A DNA stretch of 48,361 nucleotides from Rhizobium sp. Q54 (GCA_945871425.1 CAMBVS010000026.1:1-48361), one strand, 5' to 3'. Positions 39,503 through 48,361 are shown, numbered from the stretch's first letter. The notes: generated by a model from the sequence alone, not told the origin. Numbers and translations: made by a program.

Positions 39503-41592
39503 TGAAAGTCGACGAAGTGTCCGTGCGAGTTCGACGTCGAACCGCGGTCTTGTTTGCCGGTGCGGTCGTCCTGGCGCTCGCCGGGGTCTTGCTTGCCGAC
39601 CGCTGGTTCCCGCCGGACCTCCGCCGTCTGGCGCACGCCAGCCGGAGCGTGGTCGACGCCTCGGGCCGGCTGCTGTCGGCGATGCCGGCGGAGGAGGGTC
39701 GCTGGCGCCTGCCGGTGACGGTCGAGGCGGTCGATCCGCTCTATCTCTCGCTGCTGGTCGCCTACGAGGACCGCCGCTTCGAGCGTCATCCCGGCGTCGA
39801 CGTCCTGGCTCTGTCGCGCGCGATCGTGGATGCGATTCTGGCGGGACGGCCGGTGTCCGGCGCCTCGACCCTGACCATGCAGGTGGCGCGACTGCTTGAG
39901 CCGCGGCCGCGAACCATCGGCTCGAAGCTGATCGAGATGGCGCGCGCGCTCCAGCTCGAGCGCCGCTTCGACAAACGGCAGATCCTCGGCATGTACCTGA
40001 CGCTGGCGCCCTATGGCGGCAACCTCGAAGGCATCCGCGCCGCCAGCCTCGTCTATTTCGGCAAGGAGCCAATCGATCTCACTCTCGCCGAGTCGGCCCT
40101 GCTGGTGGCGTTGCCGCAATCGCCGGAGCGGCGCCGGCCCGATCTGGCACCCGACGTGGCGCGCGAGGCGGCGGTGCGCGTGCTCCTGCGCGCGGCAGAT
40201 GCCGGCCTCATCCCACTGGCCGAGGCCGGGGCGACATCGCTGGCGGCGTTGCCGATGCAGCGCCTCGCGATGCCGGAGGCGGCCGATCACCTCGCCCGGC
40301 GCGAGGCGGCGCGGTCGACCGCCGAGGTCGTCCGCACCACCATCGACGGCCGGCTGCAGCGGCGCGTCGAGGATATGGCTCGGGACCTGGTCCGGCGACA
40401 GGGCGATCAGGCGGCGGTCGCCGTCGTCGTCGCCGAGATCGAGGGCCGCCGCGTCCGCGCCTATGTCGGCGGGCAGGGGCGGGACGCGCCGGCCGGCTTC
40501 GTCGACCTCGCCCGCGGCATCCGCTCGCCGGGCTCGACGCTGAAGCCGTTCATCTACGCGCTCGCCTTCGATGACGGCATCGTCCGTCCGGACACGAGGC
40601 TCGACGATCTGCCGCAGCATTTCGGCAGCTACGCCCCGATGAATTTCGACCGCGAGTTCCAGGGCACGGTGACGGTACGCCAGGCCTTGCAGCACTCCCT
40701 CAACGTGCCGGCGGCGGCGGTCTTCGAGCGCGTCGGGCCGGCCCGCTTCGCCGCGCTGCTGTCGTGGGCGGGCGTGCCGCTGCATCTCGCCAGGCGCGAG
40801 CTGGTGCCGACCGTCGCGGTGGCGCTCGGCGGCGCCGGGACGACGCTGGTCGATCTGGTGCAGCTCTATGGCGCGCTGGCCGATGACGGCCGCGTGCTCC
40901 CCCTGGTCTCGGTCGATGATGGTGTGAAGAGAGACGGACGGCGGCTGGTCTCGGCCAAGTCCGCCCGCGAGGTCACCGCCATCCTCGCCGATGCGCCGCG
41001 TCCGGCCGGGCTGGCGCAAGGACTGGTTGCCGCTGCCGGCCGGCGTGTCGCCTACAAGACCGGGACCTCCTACGGCTTCCGCGACGCCTGGGCGATCGGA
41101 TATTCGGCGAGCCACATCGTCGGGGTCTGGGTCGGCCATCCCGACGGCAGCCCGCGGCCGGGGCGCGACGGACGCGGCACCGCCGCCCCGCTGATGTTCG
41201 CCGTCTTCGACCAGATCGAGGGCAATCGCGGGCTCGAGATCGACCTTAGGCCGGCTGGGCCGATGGTCGCTGCGGCGATCCCGCAGGCGCATCGGTCGCT
41301 GACCCCTCGCGGCGCGGGGCCGGGCGAGATCGACGGCAAGCCGCTCCGCATCCTCTTCCCGCCCGACGGTGCCACGGTCGAGTTGCGGCCGGCTGCCTCC
41401 GGCTATGTGCCGGTGCCGCTGGAGGCTGAAGGCGGCGCGGGGCCGCTCGCCTGGCACGCCGACGGCGCGCCGATCGGCATCGTCGAGGGCGAGGCGTCGG
41501 GGCGATGGACGCCGGATGCGCGCGGCTTCGTCAGGTTGTCGGTGGTCGACGGCCGCGGCCGCGTCGCCGTCGCCCATGTGCGGCTCCGCTGA
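39499..41592 (+). CDS. pbpC: Penicillin-binding protein 1C
   Basis: Bifunctional peptidoglycan synthase of 697 residues. An N-terminal helix (about 14-33) anchors it. The GT51 transglycosylase domain has VAYEDRRFERHPGVD with catalytic Glu90 and GASTLTMQVARLL. The transpeptidase domain has the SxxK motif STLK (Ser346), SLN and KTGTS. A C-terminal BiPBP_C domain (about 600-697, ILFPPDGATVELRP) is diagnostic for PBP1C. The ATG at 39499 overlaps the previous gene's stop. In E. coli pbpC is paired with the A2M gene yfhM, as here, which supports a joint role in envelope maintenance. Confidence 0.93.
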   Translation: MMKVDEVSVRVRRRTAVLFAGAVVLALAGVLLADRWFPPDLRRLAHASRSVVDASGRLLSAMPAEEGRWRLPVTVEAVDPLYLSLLVAYEDRRFERHPGVDVLALSRAIVDAILAGRPVSGASTLTMQVARLLEPRPRTIGSKLIEMARALQLERRFDKRQILGMYLTLAPYGGNLEGIRAASLVYFGKEPIDLTLAESALLVALPQSPERRRPDLAPDVAREAAVRVLLRAADAGLIPLAEAGATSLAALPMQRLAMPEAADHLARREAARSTAEVVRTTIDGRLQRRVEDMARDLVRRQGDQAAVAVVVAEIEGRRVRAYVGGQGRDAPAGFVDLARGIRSPGSTLKPFIYALAFDDGIVRPDTRLDDLPQHFGSYAPMNFDREFQGTVTVRQALQHSLNVPAAAVFERVGPARFAALLSWAGVPLHLARRELVPTVAVALGGAGTTLVDLVQLYGALADDGRVLPLVSVDDGVKRDGRRLVSAKSAREVTAILADAPRPAGLAQGLVAAAGRRVAYKTGTSYGFRDAWAIGYSASHIVGVWVGHPDGSPRPGRDGRGTAAPLMFAVFDQIEGNRGLEIDLRPAGPMVAAAIPQAHRSLTPRGAGPGEIDGKPLRILFPPDGATVELRPAASGYVPVPLEAEGGAGPLAWHADGAPIGIVEGEASGRWTPDARGFVRLSVVDGRGRVAVAHVRLR

Positions 41593-41607
41593 GCCCTGAA
41601 AGAAAAA

Positions 41608-41631
41608 CCCCGCCGTCTTGCGACGGCGGGG
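41608..41631 (-). terminator. Rho-independent terminator of glnA
   Basis: Perfect 10-bp stem CCCCGCCGTC / GACGGCGGGG with a 4-base loop. On the minus strand it is followed by GTTTTTCTTTC, a good U tract, so it ends glnA transcripts. It lies between the converging pbpC and glnA genes and may also halt pbpC readthrough, though less well. Confidence 0.85.
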
Positions 41632-41656
41632 CTTCCAGAGACGCCGGAGCGTCAGC

Positions 41657-43066
41657 TCAGCACGAGTAGTAGTTCACGTACTCGATCGGGTGCGGGGTGT
41701 GCTCCATGTCCCAGACCTCGTTCATCTTCAGCTCGATGTAGCCGTCGATGAGGTCGTCTGAGAACACGCCGCCCTTCTTCAGGAAGTCGCGGTTGCGGTC
41801 GAGCTCGCCGAGCGCGTCGCGGAGCGAGCCGCAGACCTGGGGCACGTTCTTCAGCTCTTCCGGCGGCAGGTCGTAGAGGTTCTTGTCCATCGGGTCGCCC
41901 GGATGGATCTTGTTCTGAATGCCGTCGAGGCCGGCCATCAGCAGCGCCGCATAGGTGAGGTAGGGGTTGCCCATCGGATCGGGGAACCGCACCTCGACGC
42001 GCTTGCCCTTGGGGCTGGCGACGAAGGGGATGCGGCATGAGGCCGAGCGGTTGCGGGCCGAGTATGCGAGCAGCACAGGCGCCTCGAAGCCCGGGATCAG
42101 CCGCTTGTAGCTGTTGGTGGTCGAGTTTGAGAAGGCGTTGATGGCGCGGGCGTGCTTGATGATGCCGCCGATGTAGAAGAGCGCCGTCTCCGACAGGTCG
42201 GCATAGCCGTTGCCGGCGAAGAGGTTCTTCCCCTTCTTCCACAGCGACTGGTGCACGTGCATGCCCGAGCCGTTGTCGCCCTTGATCGGCTTCGCCATGA
42301 AGGTCGCGGTCTTGCCGTAGGAATGGGCCACCTGATGCACGACGTACTTGTAGATCTGCATCTTGTCGGCGCACTTCACCAGCGTGTCGTACTTGAAGCC
42401 CAGCTCGTGCTGGGAGGGCGCGACCTCGTGGTGATGCTTCTCGATGTCGAGGCCCATCTCCTCCATCATCGTCAGCATCTCGGCGCGGAGATCCTGCTCG
42501 GAGTCGACCGGCGGAACCGGGAAGTAGCCGCCCTTGACCGGCGGGCGGTGGCCCATGTTGCCTTCTTCGTACTTGCGGTCGGTGTTGTACGGGCCCTCCT
42601 GGGAGTCGACCTCGTAGGAGACCTTGTTCATCGACACCTTGAAGCGGACGTCGTCGAACACGAAGAACTCGGCCTCGGGACCGAAATAGCCGATGTCGCC
42701 GATGCCGGAGCCGGAGATGTGGGCCTCGGCGCGCTTGGAGACCGAGCGCGGGCAGCGCGAATAGGCCTGGCCGGTCGAGGGCTCGAGCGTGTCGCAGGTG
42801 AGGATCATCGTCGGCTGCGCGCAGAAGGGATCCATCACCGCGGTGCCGAGGTCGGGCATCAGGGTCATGTCGCTCTCGTTGATCGCCTTCCACCCGGCGA
42901 TCGACGAGCCGTCCATCATGAACCCTTCGACCAGGGTCTCCTCGTCGACCGTGCGGATCGACTGGCTCAAGTGCTGCCACTTGCCGCGCGGGTCGGTGAA
43001 CCGCAGATCGACGTACTTCACGTCGTGCTGCTTGATCATTTCCATGATCTTCTTAGGCGTCGTCAT
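41657..43066 (-). CDS. glnA: Glutamine synthetase, type I
   Basis: Assimilates ammonia by converting glutamate, ammonia and ATP to glutamine. The 469 residues match dodecameric GSI. Visible are the latch region [17 protein letters not shown], the metal site [27 protein letters not shown], the flap with NRSASCRIP, and the adenylylation Tyr398 in NLYDLPPEE. It therefore belongs to the GSI-beta class controlled by GlnE. It lies 109 bases after glnB with a GAGGA site; co-transcription from the sigma-54 promoter of glnB is the expected route. A strong terminator follows. Confidence 0.97.
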   Translation of the reverse strand: MTTPKKIMEMIKQHDVKYVDLRFTDPRGKWQHLSQSIRTVDEETLVEGFMMDGSSIAGWKAINESDMTLMPDLGTAVMDPFCAQPTMILTCDTLEPSTGQAYSRCPRSVSKRAEAHISGSGIGDIGYFGPEAEFFVFDDVRFKVSMNKVSYEVDSQEGPYNTDRKYEEGNMGHRPPVKGGYFPVPPVDSEQDLRAEMLTMMEEMGLDIEKHHHEVAPSQHELGFKYDTLVKCADKMQIYKYVVHQVAHSYGKTATFMAKPIKGDNGSGMHVHQSLWKKGKNLFAGNGYADLSETALFYIGGIIKHARAINAFSNSTTNSYKRLIPGFEAPVLLAYSARNRSASCRIPFVASPKGKRVEVRFPDPMGNPYLTYAALLMAGLDGIQNKIHPGDPMDKNLYDLPPEELKNVPQVCGSLRDALGELDRNRDFLKKGGVFSDDLIDGYIELKMNEVWDMEHTPHPIEYVNYYSC

Positions 43067-43175
43067 ATCGTCCTCGTTGATGTTCGGGAGAGGGCTTAGG
43101 CACTAGGCGGAGGGAACGGGGGGAACGGCGGTAAACGGAATGAGGGCGGGAGCGGGCAAGCGGCAGGCGCCGACG

Positions 43176-43664
<489 letters not shown>

Positions 43665-43667
43665 CTA

Positions 43668-43682
43668 GCCTAAAATTTAGGC
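43668..43682. promoter_or_regulatory. Perfect 15-bp palindrome upstream of the glnB promoter
   Basis: GCCTAAAATTTAGGC: two 7-base arms around a single central A, starting 53 bases upstream of the sigma-54 -24 box. The hairpin would have no loop, so a protein-binding site is more likely than a terminator. A shorter palindrome GGTAACTTACC (43706-43716) overlaps the stop of the cupin gene. The regulator is unknown. Confidence 0.5.
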
Positions 43683-43711
43683 AATCGCCCAAAAACGCGC
43701 CTGAGGGTAAC

Positions 43712-44041
43712 TTACCTAGCGCGCTTTGGCCCGTAGAAGACGACCCAGACCTGGAAGTCGGCTGAAAAGTCGCTGAACCGGTGTTCCTCGTGAGCGGCGA
43801 CGAAAAGCACGTCGCCGGGGCGGCAGGTCACCTTCTCGGCGTTGCGCTGGAACTGGCTGGTTCCGGAGATCACGAAGTACAGCTCGTCGCGGTCGTGGGG
43901 CTTCTGGTTGTCGACGCCTTTCGGGGCGAAGTGACGAAGCTCCACGTTGCCGTCGTCGAAGACGAGCTTCGACACCCGTCCCGGCGGGAACGGCACGCCG
44001 TCGAGGTCGGAGACCTTGGTCAGCGTCTTCGGTTGGGTCAC
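43712..44041 (-). CDS. Small cupin-domain protein
   Basis: 109-residue single-domain cupin. The first motif region KPHDRDELYFVISGTSQF and the second RPGDVLFVAAHEEHRFSDFS supply His, Glu and His ligands for a metal. Function beyond a metal-binding beta barrel cannot be given; such proteins include dioxygenases, isomerases and sensor domains. The start is GTG at 44041 with a GAGG site, 8 bases after the VOC gene, so the two form a small operon on the minus strand. Confidence 0.78.
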   Translation of the reverse strand: MTQPKTLTKVSDLDGVPFPPGRVSKLVFDDGNVELRHFAPKGVDNQKPHDRDELYFVISGTSQFQRNAEKVTCRPGDVLFVAAHEEHRFSDFSADFQVWVVFYGPKRAR

Positions 44042-44049
44042 GCTCGCCT

Positions 44050-44484
44050 CTACTTCTTTGCGGCCCGCTTCGGCAGCCGCTTCGCCAGCGCCCAGCGATA
44101 GCCATCAGGATCGTCGACCGCCGCATGGCGATCGCCCCAGAACGCGTCTTCCGGCTTCTCCACCGACTTGGCGCCGGCCTTGATCGCCTTGGCGTAGGTG
44201 GCGTCGACGTCGTCGACATAGAGATAATGAGCTTCCGACGGCTTGACCTTCAGCGTCTTCGGCGCCTTGGACGGAGAGCCGAAAGCGTCCTCCGGCGAGA
44301 ACATAACCACCGTCTGCTTCTTGTAGGACATGCCGGCATGCACGATCTTGCCCTTGTCCTTCATCACGCCCTGGGTCTCGAAGCCGAAGGCCCTCTTGTA
44401 GAAGGCGAGGCTCTTCTTCGGATCGCGGACGGTGAGATAAGGGGTCAGCCACGGCATGCCGGGTTGGCGAGGATCAGCGGCCAT
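44050..44484 (-). CDS. VOC (glyoxalase/bleomycin resistance) family protein
   Basis: 144 residues with a single VOC-type fold: MPWLTPYLTVRDPKKSLAFYKRAFGFE at the start, an SEAHYLYVDDVDATYAKAIKAGAKSVEKPEDAFWGDRHAAVDDPDGYRWALA second half, and a lysine-rich tail. The pattern resembles PhnB/YdcJ-like VOC proteins of unknown substrate. The ATG at 44484 has a GAGG site 7 bases upstream; the open frame runs further but without similarity. Followed closely by the cupin gene. Confidence 0.82.
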   Translation of the reverse strand: MAADPRQPGMPWLTPYLTVRDPKKSLAFYKRAFGFETQGVMKDKGKIVHAGMSYKKQTVVMFSPEDAFGSPSKAPKTLKVKPSEAHYLYVDDVDATYAKAIKAGAKSVEKPEDAFWGDRHAAVDDPDGYRWALAKRLPKRAAKK

Positions 44485-44603
44485 TGGAAGCCTCATTCGG
44501 TTGGTATTGCCCGAGGCTAGCCCTCCGATCGTGACGGAGGCAAGCGGGCATCTTTCTCGGCGCACGAGGCCGGTACGAATGCGCTCCGCGCTAAGACGCC
44601 AAC

Positions 44604-46583
44604 CTACCGGCGTGAGCGGACCCAGAACTGGTACATGTTGGTGAAGGTGCCGGGGTTGTCGATCTCGAAGCGGTGCCAATTGGCGACAGAGATCATGGCC
44701 GGGTCTTCGGGGAAGGCGTCGCGGTAGCGGGCGCGTATCTCCGGATGCACGTGCAGACCGAGCATCTCGAGGTCGAGCTCGTCGAGGATGCCGCCGATCT
44801 CGAGGAGGTCGTGCTGGCTTTCCTGCACATGGAACACCAGGTCGCGGAGCTCGCTGGTCGTATAGAAGGGGGCGGTCCCCGTCAGCATGCGGAAGAGGTC
44901 AGGCCGCTTGGCCGAGATCTGCCGCCGGAAGGCGCGGATCGCCTCGTCGGTCGACTCCAGACCTTCGTTCCGGATCAGGCGGCGGGTCTCTTCGATCCGG
45001 TCCCGGCCGATGCGGCTGTACAGGCCGATGTGCATGAGGCCGCGCGGCATCAGCAGGCCGCGCAGCACGCGCCAAGCTTCGCGCATGTTGCGCGTGTGAT
45101 GCAGCGTGCCGATCGAGGAGATGACGTCGAAACGCTCGCCGAAGCCGGACAGCTCCAGCAGGTCGGCCTGGGCAAAGGCGATCTCGTCGACGCCGAGGGC
45201 GCGGGCCTTGCGCTGGGCATAGGCCAGGCTGCGGAGGCTGAGGTCGATGGCGAGTGCGCGCGAGGTATGGATGTGGGTGGCGAGTTCAATCGCGTGCAGG
45301 CCGGTTCCGCATCCGGCGATCAGCAGGCTGCATGGATCCGGCAGCCCGGGCGGCAGTGGCAGCGCGGGAAGATTGTCGGCGATCAGCTCGGCGAGCGGCC
45401 GCCTTCCGCCGATGCGAGCGGAGATCCAGACCGGGAACGGGTGCCGCTCGTATTGAGCGCGAACCGCGGCCGAAACCTCGTCGCCGATCGGTGTCAGGTT
45501 CGGCATGGCGGCGGCCAGCTGCGCTTCCTCGCGCGGCTCGGTGAAGTGCAGCCGGGCAATGTCGCCGAGCCCGGCCGGTTCCAGCCACGGTTCGATCTCC
45601 GGCAGTGCCTCGCCGAGGCGGCGGTAGGTGGCGATCGCCGCGACCGTGAGTGGAAGCGGGCTGCCGCCGGACCGCAGTTCGGCGCGGACCCGCTCGACCA
45701 GCGCCTCCACCTGACGCCGGTCTTCCGGCGTCTCCGCGAAGATGAACTCGTTCAGATGGCATTGTATCGCGAGCGCCACAGACAGACGAAGCGCAGCCGG
45801 ATCGCCGACCGCCTTCAGGAGATCGCGGCGGAGCGAGGTCAGGCCCTGCTCCAACTCCCAATCCTCGACCGGTGCTGACCGCAAGAGCGCCAGCAGCGCA
45901 GCATCGCCGGCGAGGCGCGCCATGAGGTCGGGCTGTGGGACGCCGGCGCCGAGCCGGACGAGCGCCGTGCCGGGGTCGGACACCTTGATGAACTCCAGCA
46001 CATAGCGGACCAGGGCACGCGTTCGGCCGCCCGGGTTGGCGAAGGCCTCGGCGACATCCGCCGCGGTCACGCCGTCGCCCGGCACATGAGGGCTGAACGT
46101 CATCGCCTCAACCTGCTCGTGGCGATGCGCCTGGCGCAGCTCCGGATGCGCCGAGAACAGCTCGCCGAGGAAATGCAGGGCCGTGCGCTGCTCTCCGCCG
46201 GCCGCGGTCAGCATCGAATGCGTCACGATCAGATGGCGGGCGATCGAATTCAGGACCATCGGGTCGCGGACGCCCAGGTCATAGGCCTTGACGAAGGCGG
46301 AGAAGCTGCCAGGGGCGTCACCGAGATCCCGGCAGAACACGCCGAAGTCCCGCCAGACGCCGCCGTCCCGCGGAGCGATGGCCGTCGCCCGCCGGAACCG
46401 GGCGAGCTCCCGCTCCGGGGCGGCGGGGGCGCAGGCGAGCGCAAGCAGCATATGCGGCTCGGCGGCGGCCGGCCCTAGCGCGATCAGCCGGCGCGCGGCC
46501 CTCGCCGCGGCGGCAGCATCGCCCTGTTGCCAGGACCGCAGCGCGTCCGAAAAGTCTAGGTTGCCCCCGAGCGGGCCGCCCAC
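44604..46583 (-). CDS. TPR-repeat protein fused to a class I SAM-dependent methyltransferase
   Basis: 659 residues if the GTG at 46583 is used. The N-terminal third is tetratricopeptide-like helical repeats (ALRSWQQGDAAAAARAARRLIALGP, ARFRRATAIAPRDGGVWRDFG). A middle region of unknown fold with HPFPVWISARIGGRRPLAELI precedes a Rossmann methyltransferase with motif I LLIAGCGTGLHAIELA, an acidic motif and ISSIGTLHHTRNMREAWRVLRGLLMPRGLMHIGLYS. The C-terminal segment ends in WHRFEIDNPGTFTNMYQFWVRSRR. The substrate is unknown. The GTG overlaps the aminotransferase stop (TAGTG), so coupling is likely. Start certainty is moderate, since the frame also runs upstream. Confidence 0.8.
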   Translation of the reverse strand: MGGPLGGNLDFSDALRSWQQGDAAAAARAARRLIALGPAAAEPHMLLALACAPAAPERELARFRRATAIAPRDGGVWRDFGVFCRDLGDAPGSFSAFVKAYDLGVRDPMVLNSIARHLIVTHSMLTAAGGEQRTALHFLGELFSAHPELRQAHRHEQVEAMTFSPHVPGDGVTAADVAEAFANPGGRTRALVRYVLEFIKVSDPGTALVRLGAGVPQPDLMARLAGDAALLALLRSAPVEDWELEQGLTSLRRDLLKAVGDPAALRLSVALAIQCHLNEFIFAETPEDRRQVEALVERVRAELRSGGSPLPLTVAAIATYRRLGEALPEIEPWLEPAGLGDIARLHFTEPREEAQLAAAMPNLTPIGDEVSAAVRAQYERHPFPVWISARIGGRRPLAELIADNLPALPLPPGLPDPCSLLIAGCGTGLHAIELATHIHTSRALAIDLSLRSLAYAQRKARALGVDEIAFAQADLLELSGFGERFDVISSIGTLHHTRNMREAWRVLRGLLMPRGLMHIGLYSRIGRDRIEETRRLIRNEGLESTDEAIRAFRRQISAKRPDLFRMLTGTAPFYTTSELRDLVFHVQESQHDLLEIGGILDELDLEMLGLHVHPEIRARYRDAFPEDPAMISVANWHRFEIDNPGTFTNMYQFWVRSRR

Positions 46584-47752
46584 TACGCCGCCAGGCAGGC
46601 GCGGATGCGCTTGATCGCTTCGCGGATGTTCTCGGTCGAGTTGGCGTAGGAGAAGCGGATGAAGCCCTCGCCATGGGCGCCGAAGCTGGTGCCGGCGATG
46701 GTGGCGACGCCGGCCTCCTCCAGCATCTTCGTCTGCAGCTCCTTGGCGCTGAGCCCCGTGCCCTCGATGTTGGGGAAGGCGTAGAAGGCGCCGCCCGGCT
46801 CGACGCAGCGGAATCCCGGAAGCTGGTTCAACTCGCTGACGATTACCCGCCGGCGCTCGTCGAAGGCCTTCATCATCACCCCGACTGCGTTCTGCGGGCC
46901 GGTTAGCGCGGCAATGCCGGCGAACTGGGTCGGTGCGTTGACGCAGGAATGGCAGTTGATGGCGAGCTTCTCGGCGTGGCGGAACAGGGCCTTCGGCCAC
47001 ACCGAATAGCCCAGCCGCCAGCCGGTCATCGCATAGGTCTTGCTCCAGCCGTCGAGCAGGATGGTCCGGTCCTTCATCGACGGATATGAGAGGAGCGGGA
47101 CGTGCTCGCGGCCGTCATAGAGCATCTGGCCGTAGATCTCGTCCGACATGACGGTCACGTCCGGGAACCTCTCCAGTCCTGCCACCAGCCTGTCGAATTC
47201 GGCCCTTGGCACCGCGCCGCCGGTCGGGTTGGCCGGGCTGTTGAGGATGATCAGGCTGGTCTTCGGCGTGATCCGGGACAGCACGTCCTCGGCCGAGAAG
47301 GCGAAGCCGTTCTTCTCGAGCAGCGGGATCGGCACCGGCGTGGCGCCGGAATGCTTGATCACCGACTCGTAGATCGGGAAGCCCGGGTTCGGATAGAGGA
47401 TCTCCCGGCCCTTGTCGCCGAGGATCATGATGGCGAAGTACATCGTCACCTTGCCGCCGGGCATGATCATGACCAGATCCGGGTCGATCTCGATGTCCTG
47501 GCGGCGCTTGATGTCGGCGGCGACCGCCTCCCTCAGCGCCGGAATGCCGTTGGCCGGGGTATAGCCGTGGTGGCCGTCGCGCATCGCCTTGATCGCCGCC
47601 TCGACGATATGGGGCGGCGTCTTGAAATCGGGCTGGCCGATGCCGAGGTTGATGATGGACTTGCCCTTGGCGGCAAGGGCTTGGGCCCGGGCGAGGACCT
47701 CGAAGGCGGTCTCGGTGCCAAGGACCGTCATTCGTTCGGCGACATCCACCAT
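46583..47752 (-). CDS. Class I/II pyridoxal-phosphate aminotransferase (AspC-like)
   Basis: 389-residue fold-type I aminotransferase. Signatures are INLGIGQPDFKTPPHIVEAA, HHGYTPANGIPALREAVA, the aspartate-type ILNSPANPTGG, DEIYGQMLYDG, and the PLP lysine in LDGWSKTYAMTGWRLGY. The pattern fits aspartate or aromatic/branched-chain amino acid transaminases of subgroup I-gamma; the amino-acid preference cannot be read. A GGAGG site precedes the ATG at 47752. It is divergent from rpoZ. Confidence 0.88.
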   Translation of the reverse strand: MVDVAERMTVLGTETAFEVLARAQALAAKGKSIINLGIGQPDFKTPPHIVEAAIKAMRDGHHGYTPANGIPALREAVAADIKRRQDIEIDPDLVMIMPGGKVTMYFAIMILGDKGREILYPNPGFPIYESVIKHSGATPVPIPLLEKNGFAFSAEDVLSRITPKTSLIILNSPANPTGGAVPRAEFDRLVAGLERFPDVTVMSDEIYGQMLYDGREHVPLLSYPSMKDRTILLDGWSKTYAMTGWRLGYSVWPKALFRHAEKLAINCHSCVNAPTQFAGIAALTGPQNAVGVMMKAFDERRRVIVSELNQLPGFRCVEPGGAFYAFPNIEGTGLSAKELQTKMLEEAGVATIAGTSFGAHGEGFIRFSYANSTENIREAIKRIRACLAA

Positions 47753-47839
47753 TTCGACCTCCGGAAGGGGCCGGCACTATGCCGAGGACCCGGCGTGAGG
47801 AAAAGCCCCGGCTGCGACATCACGTCCGGTCGTTTAGCA

Positions 47840-47868
47840 TTGCGACAAGTGCCTGGAAACGTTATATC
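47840..47868 (+). promoter_or_regulatory. Candidate sigma-70 promoter of rpoZ
   Basis: TTGCGA (47840-47845), 17 bases, TATATC (47863-47868), in the 151-base divergent spacer before rpoZ. The start near 47875 leaves a short leader with GGAG (47891-47894) 9 bases before the ATG. Confidence 0.45.
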
Positions 47869-47903
47869 TCTATGTTCAACCGCGCTCTTTGGAGTTTGTC
47901 GAA

Positions 47904-48341
47904 ATGGCTCGCGTGACCGTGGAAGACTGCGTCGTCAAGATTCCCAACCGCTTCGACCTGGTGATGACCGCCGCCCAGCGGGCACGCGAGATCGCGTCGG
48001 GAGCCTCGATCACCCTCGATCGCGACACCGACACGAACCCGGTCGTTGTCGCGATCGAGGGTGATCGCGACAACGACAAGAACCCGGTCGTGGCGCTGCG
48101 CGAGATCGCCGAGGAGAGCGTCAACCTGGCGGGTCTGATGGAATCCCTGGTCAAGGGGCTTCAACGCCAGGTCGAGGTCGACGAGCCCGAGGAAGAGATC
48201 CTCGAGGTCATGGCGGACGAGCAGGCACTTGCCCAGGCGATGATGGCCGGTGCCGCCCAGGCCGCCGAGGCTGCGGACGAAGACGTGTCGGAGATCCCCG
48301 ACGCCGAGCTCGGCGACGACGCCGGTGAAGAACGCGCCTAG
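47904..48341 (+). CDS. rpoZ: DNA-directed RNA polymerase omega subunit with a 15-residue insertion
   Basis: Small RNA polymerase subunit that binds the beta' C-terminus and assists assembly and ppGpp response. The 145 residues begin with the conserved [32 protein letters not shown]. In ordinary alphaproteobacterial omega proteins this runs directly into [18 protein letters not shown]. Here that segment is preceded by an inserted near-copy, [15 protein letters not shown] (residues 39-53). An acidic C-terminal tail of about 45 residues follows. The frame is intact. The ATG at 47904 is preferred to a possible start 5 codons upstream. relA or spoT often follows rpoZ; the window ends before that can be checked. 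Confidence 0.95.
   Translation: MARVTVEDCVVKIPNRFDLVMTAAQRAREIASGASITLDRDTDTNPVVVAIEGDRDNDKNPVVALREIAEESVNLAGLMESLVKGLQRQVEVDEPEEEILEVMADEQALAQAMMAGAAQAAEAADEDVSEIPDAELGDDAGEERA
48008..48091. repeat. Inverted repeat (20 bp, perfect) and 45-bp direct repeat within rpoZ
   Basis: Bases 48008-48027 and 48047-48066 are perfect reverse complements (20 of 20) around a 19-base loop. In addition, 48018-48046 and 48063-48091 are direct copies 45 bases apart, with 27 of 29 bases identical. The combination of an inverted and a direct copy of one segment explains the 15-residue insertion in omega. The unit keeps the reading frame. Confidence 0.9.
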
Positions 48342-48361
48342 AACGGCAGAAGGCGCCGGAC

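Noticed and set aside
37520..40072. 850-codon minus-strand frame under A2M, the membrane protein and pbpC
   Set aside because: Arg/Pro-rich antisense translation over three genes with firm frames; no motif found.

Overview
The window is GC-rich, densely coding DNA from an alphaproteobacterium, probably close to Rhodospirillales. The grounds are the order nuoG-N / birA / coaX / rnj / mce / DUF1467, the pair slt and dapA-smpB, a glnB-glnA operon, and protein sequences of alphaproteobacterial type. Most of it is chromosomal core. I see no prophage, insertion sequence, CRISPR array, tRNA or rRNA.

Layout. 1-9127: the distal half of the complex I operon (nuoG cut by the window edge, then nuoH-N). 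9124-12989: birA, coaX, RNase J, methylmalonyl-CoA epimerase and a DUF1467 membrane protein, tightly packed behind nuo. 12990-16424: an AT-rich spacer with a promoter, an unknown two-helix membrane protein, a TagI-type glycosylase, a groES without groEL, an inositol-monophosphatase-family enzyme with no usual start codon, and a hydroxyisobutyrate-dehydrogenase-like enzyme. 16421-20763 (minus): a truncated EcfT remnant, a threonine dehydratase, a type II haloacid dehalogenase and a periplasmic lytic transglycosylase. 20930-23555: dapA, smpB, a family 5 uracil-DNA glycosylase and a NYN-domain protein. 23719-29618: two alpha/beta hydrolases, hemB, a PAS-GGDEF diguanylate cyclase and a CocE-type hydrolase. 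29683-33071: a frameshifted histidine-kinase remnant, an amidohydrolase divergent from an IclR regulator with a clear operator between them, and an SDR. 33200-41592: an envelope operon of alpha-2-macroglobulin, an unknown polytopic membrane protein and PBP1C. 41608-43615 (minus): glnB-glnA with a sigma-54 promoter and a terminator. 43712-47752 (minus): cupin, VOC protein, TPR-methyltransferase and an aminotransferase. 47904-48341: rpoZ.

The most unusual signals are these. (1) The RNA polymerase omega gene carries a 45-bp in-frame near-duplication (15 residues) in its conserved core, enclosed by a perfect 20-bp inverted repeat. (2) An uncharacterised membrane protein with WDQW and HNEHR motifs is built into the A2M-PBP1C operon. 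(3) Three alternating half-sites lie in the overlapping divergent promoters of the iclR/amidohydrolase pair. (4) A perfect 15-bp palindrome sits upstream of the sigma-54 promoter of glnB. (5) Two gene remnants (ecfT, histidine kinase) mark decayed loci. I found no complete new defence or mobile system; the omega-gene palindrome is the best candidate for something undescribed.
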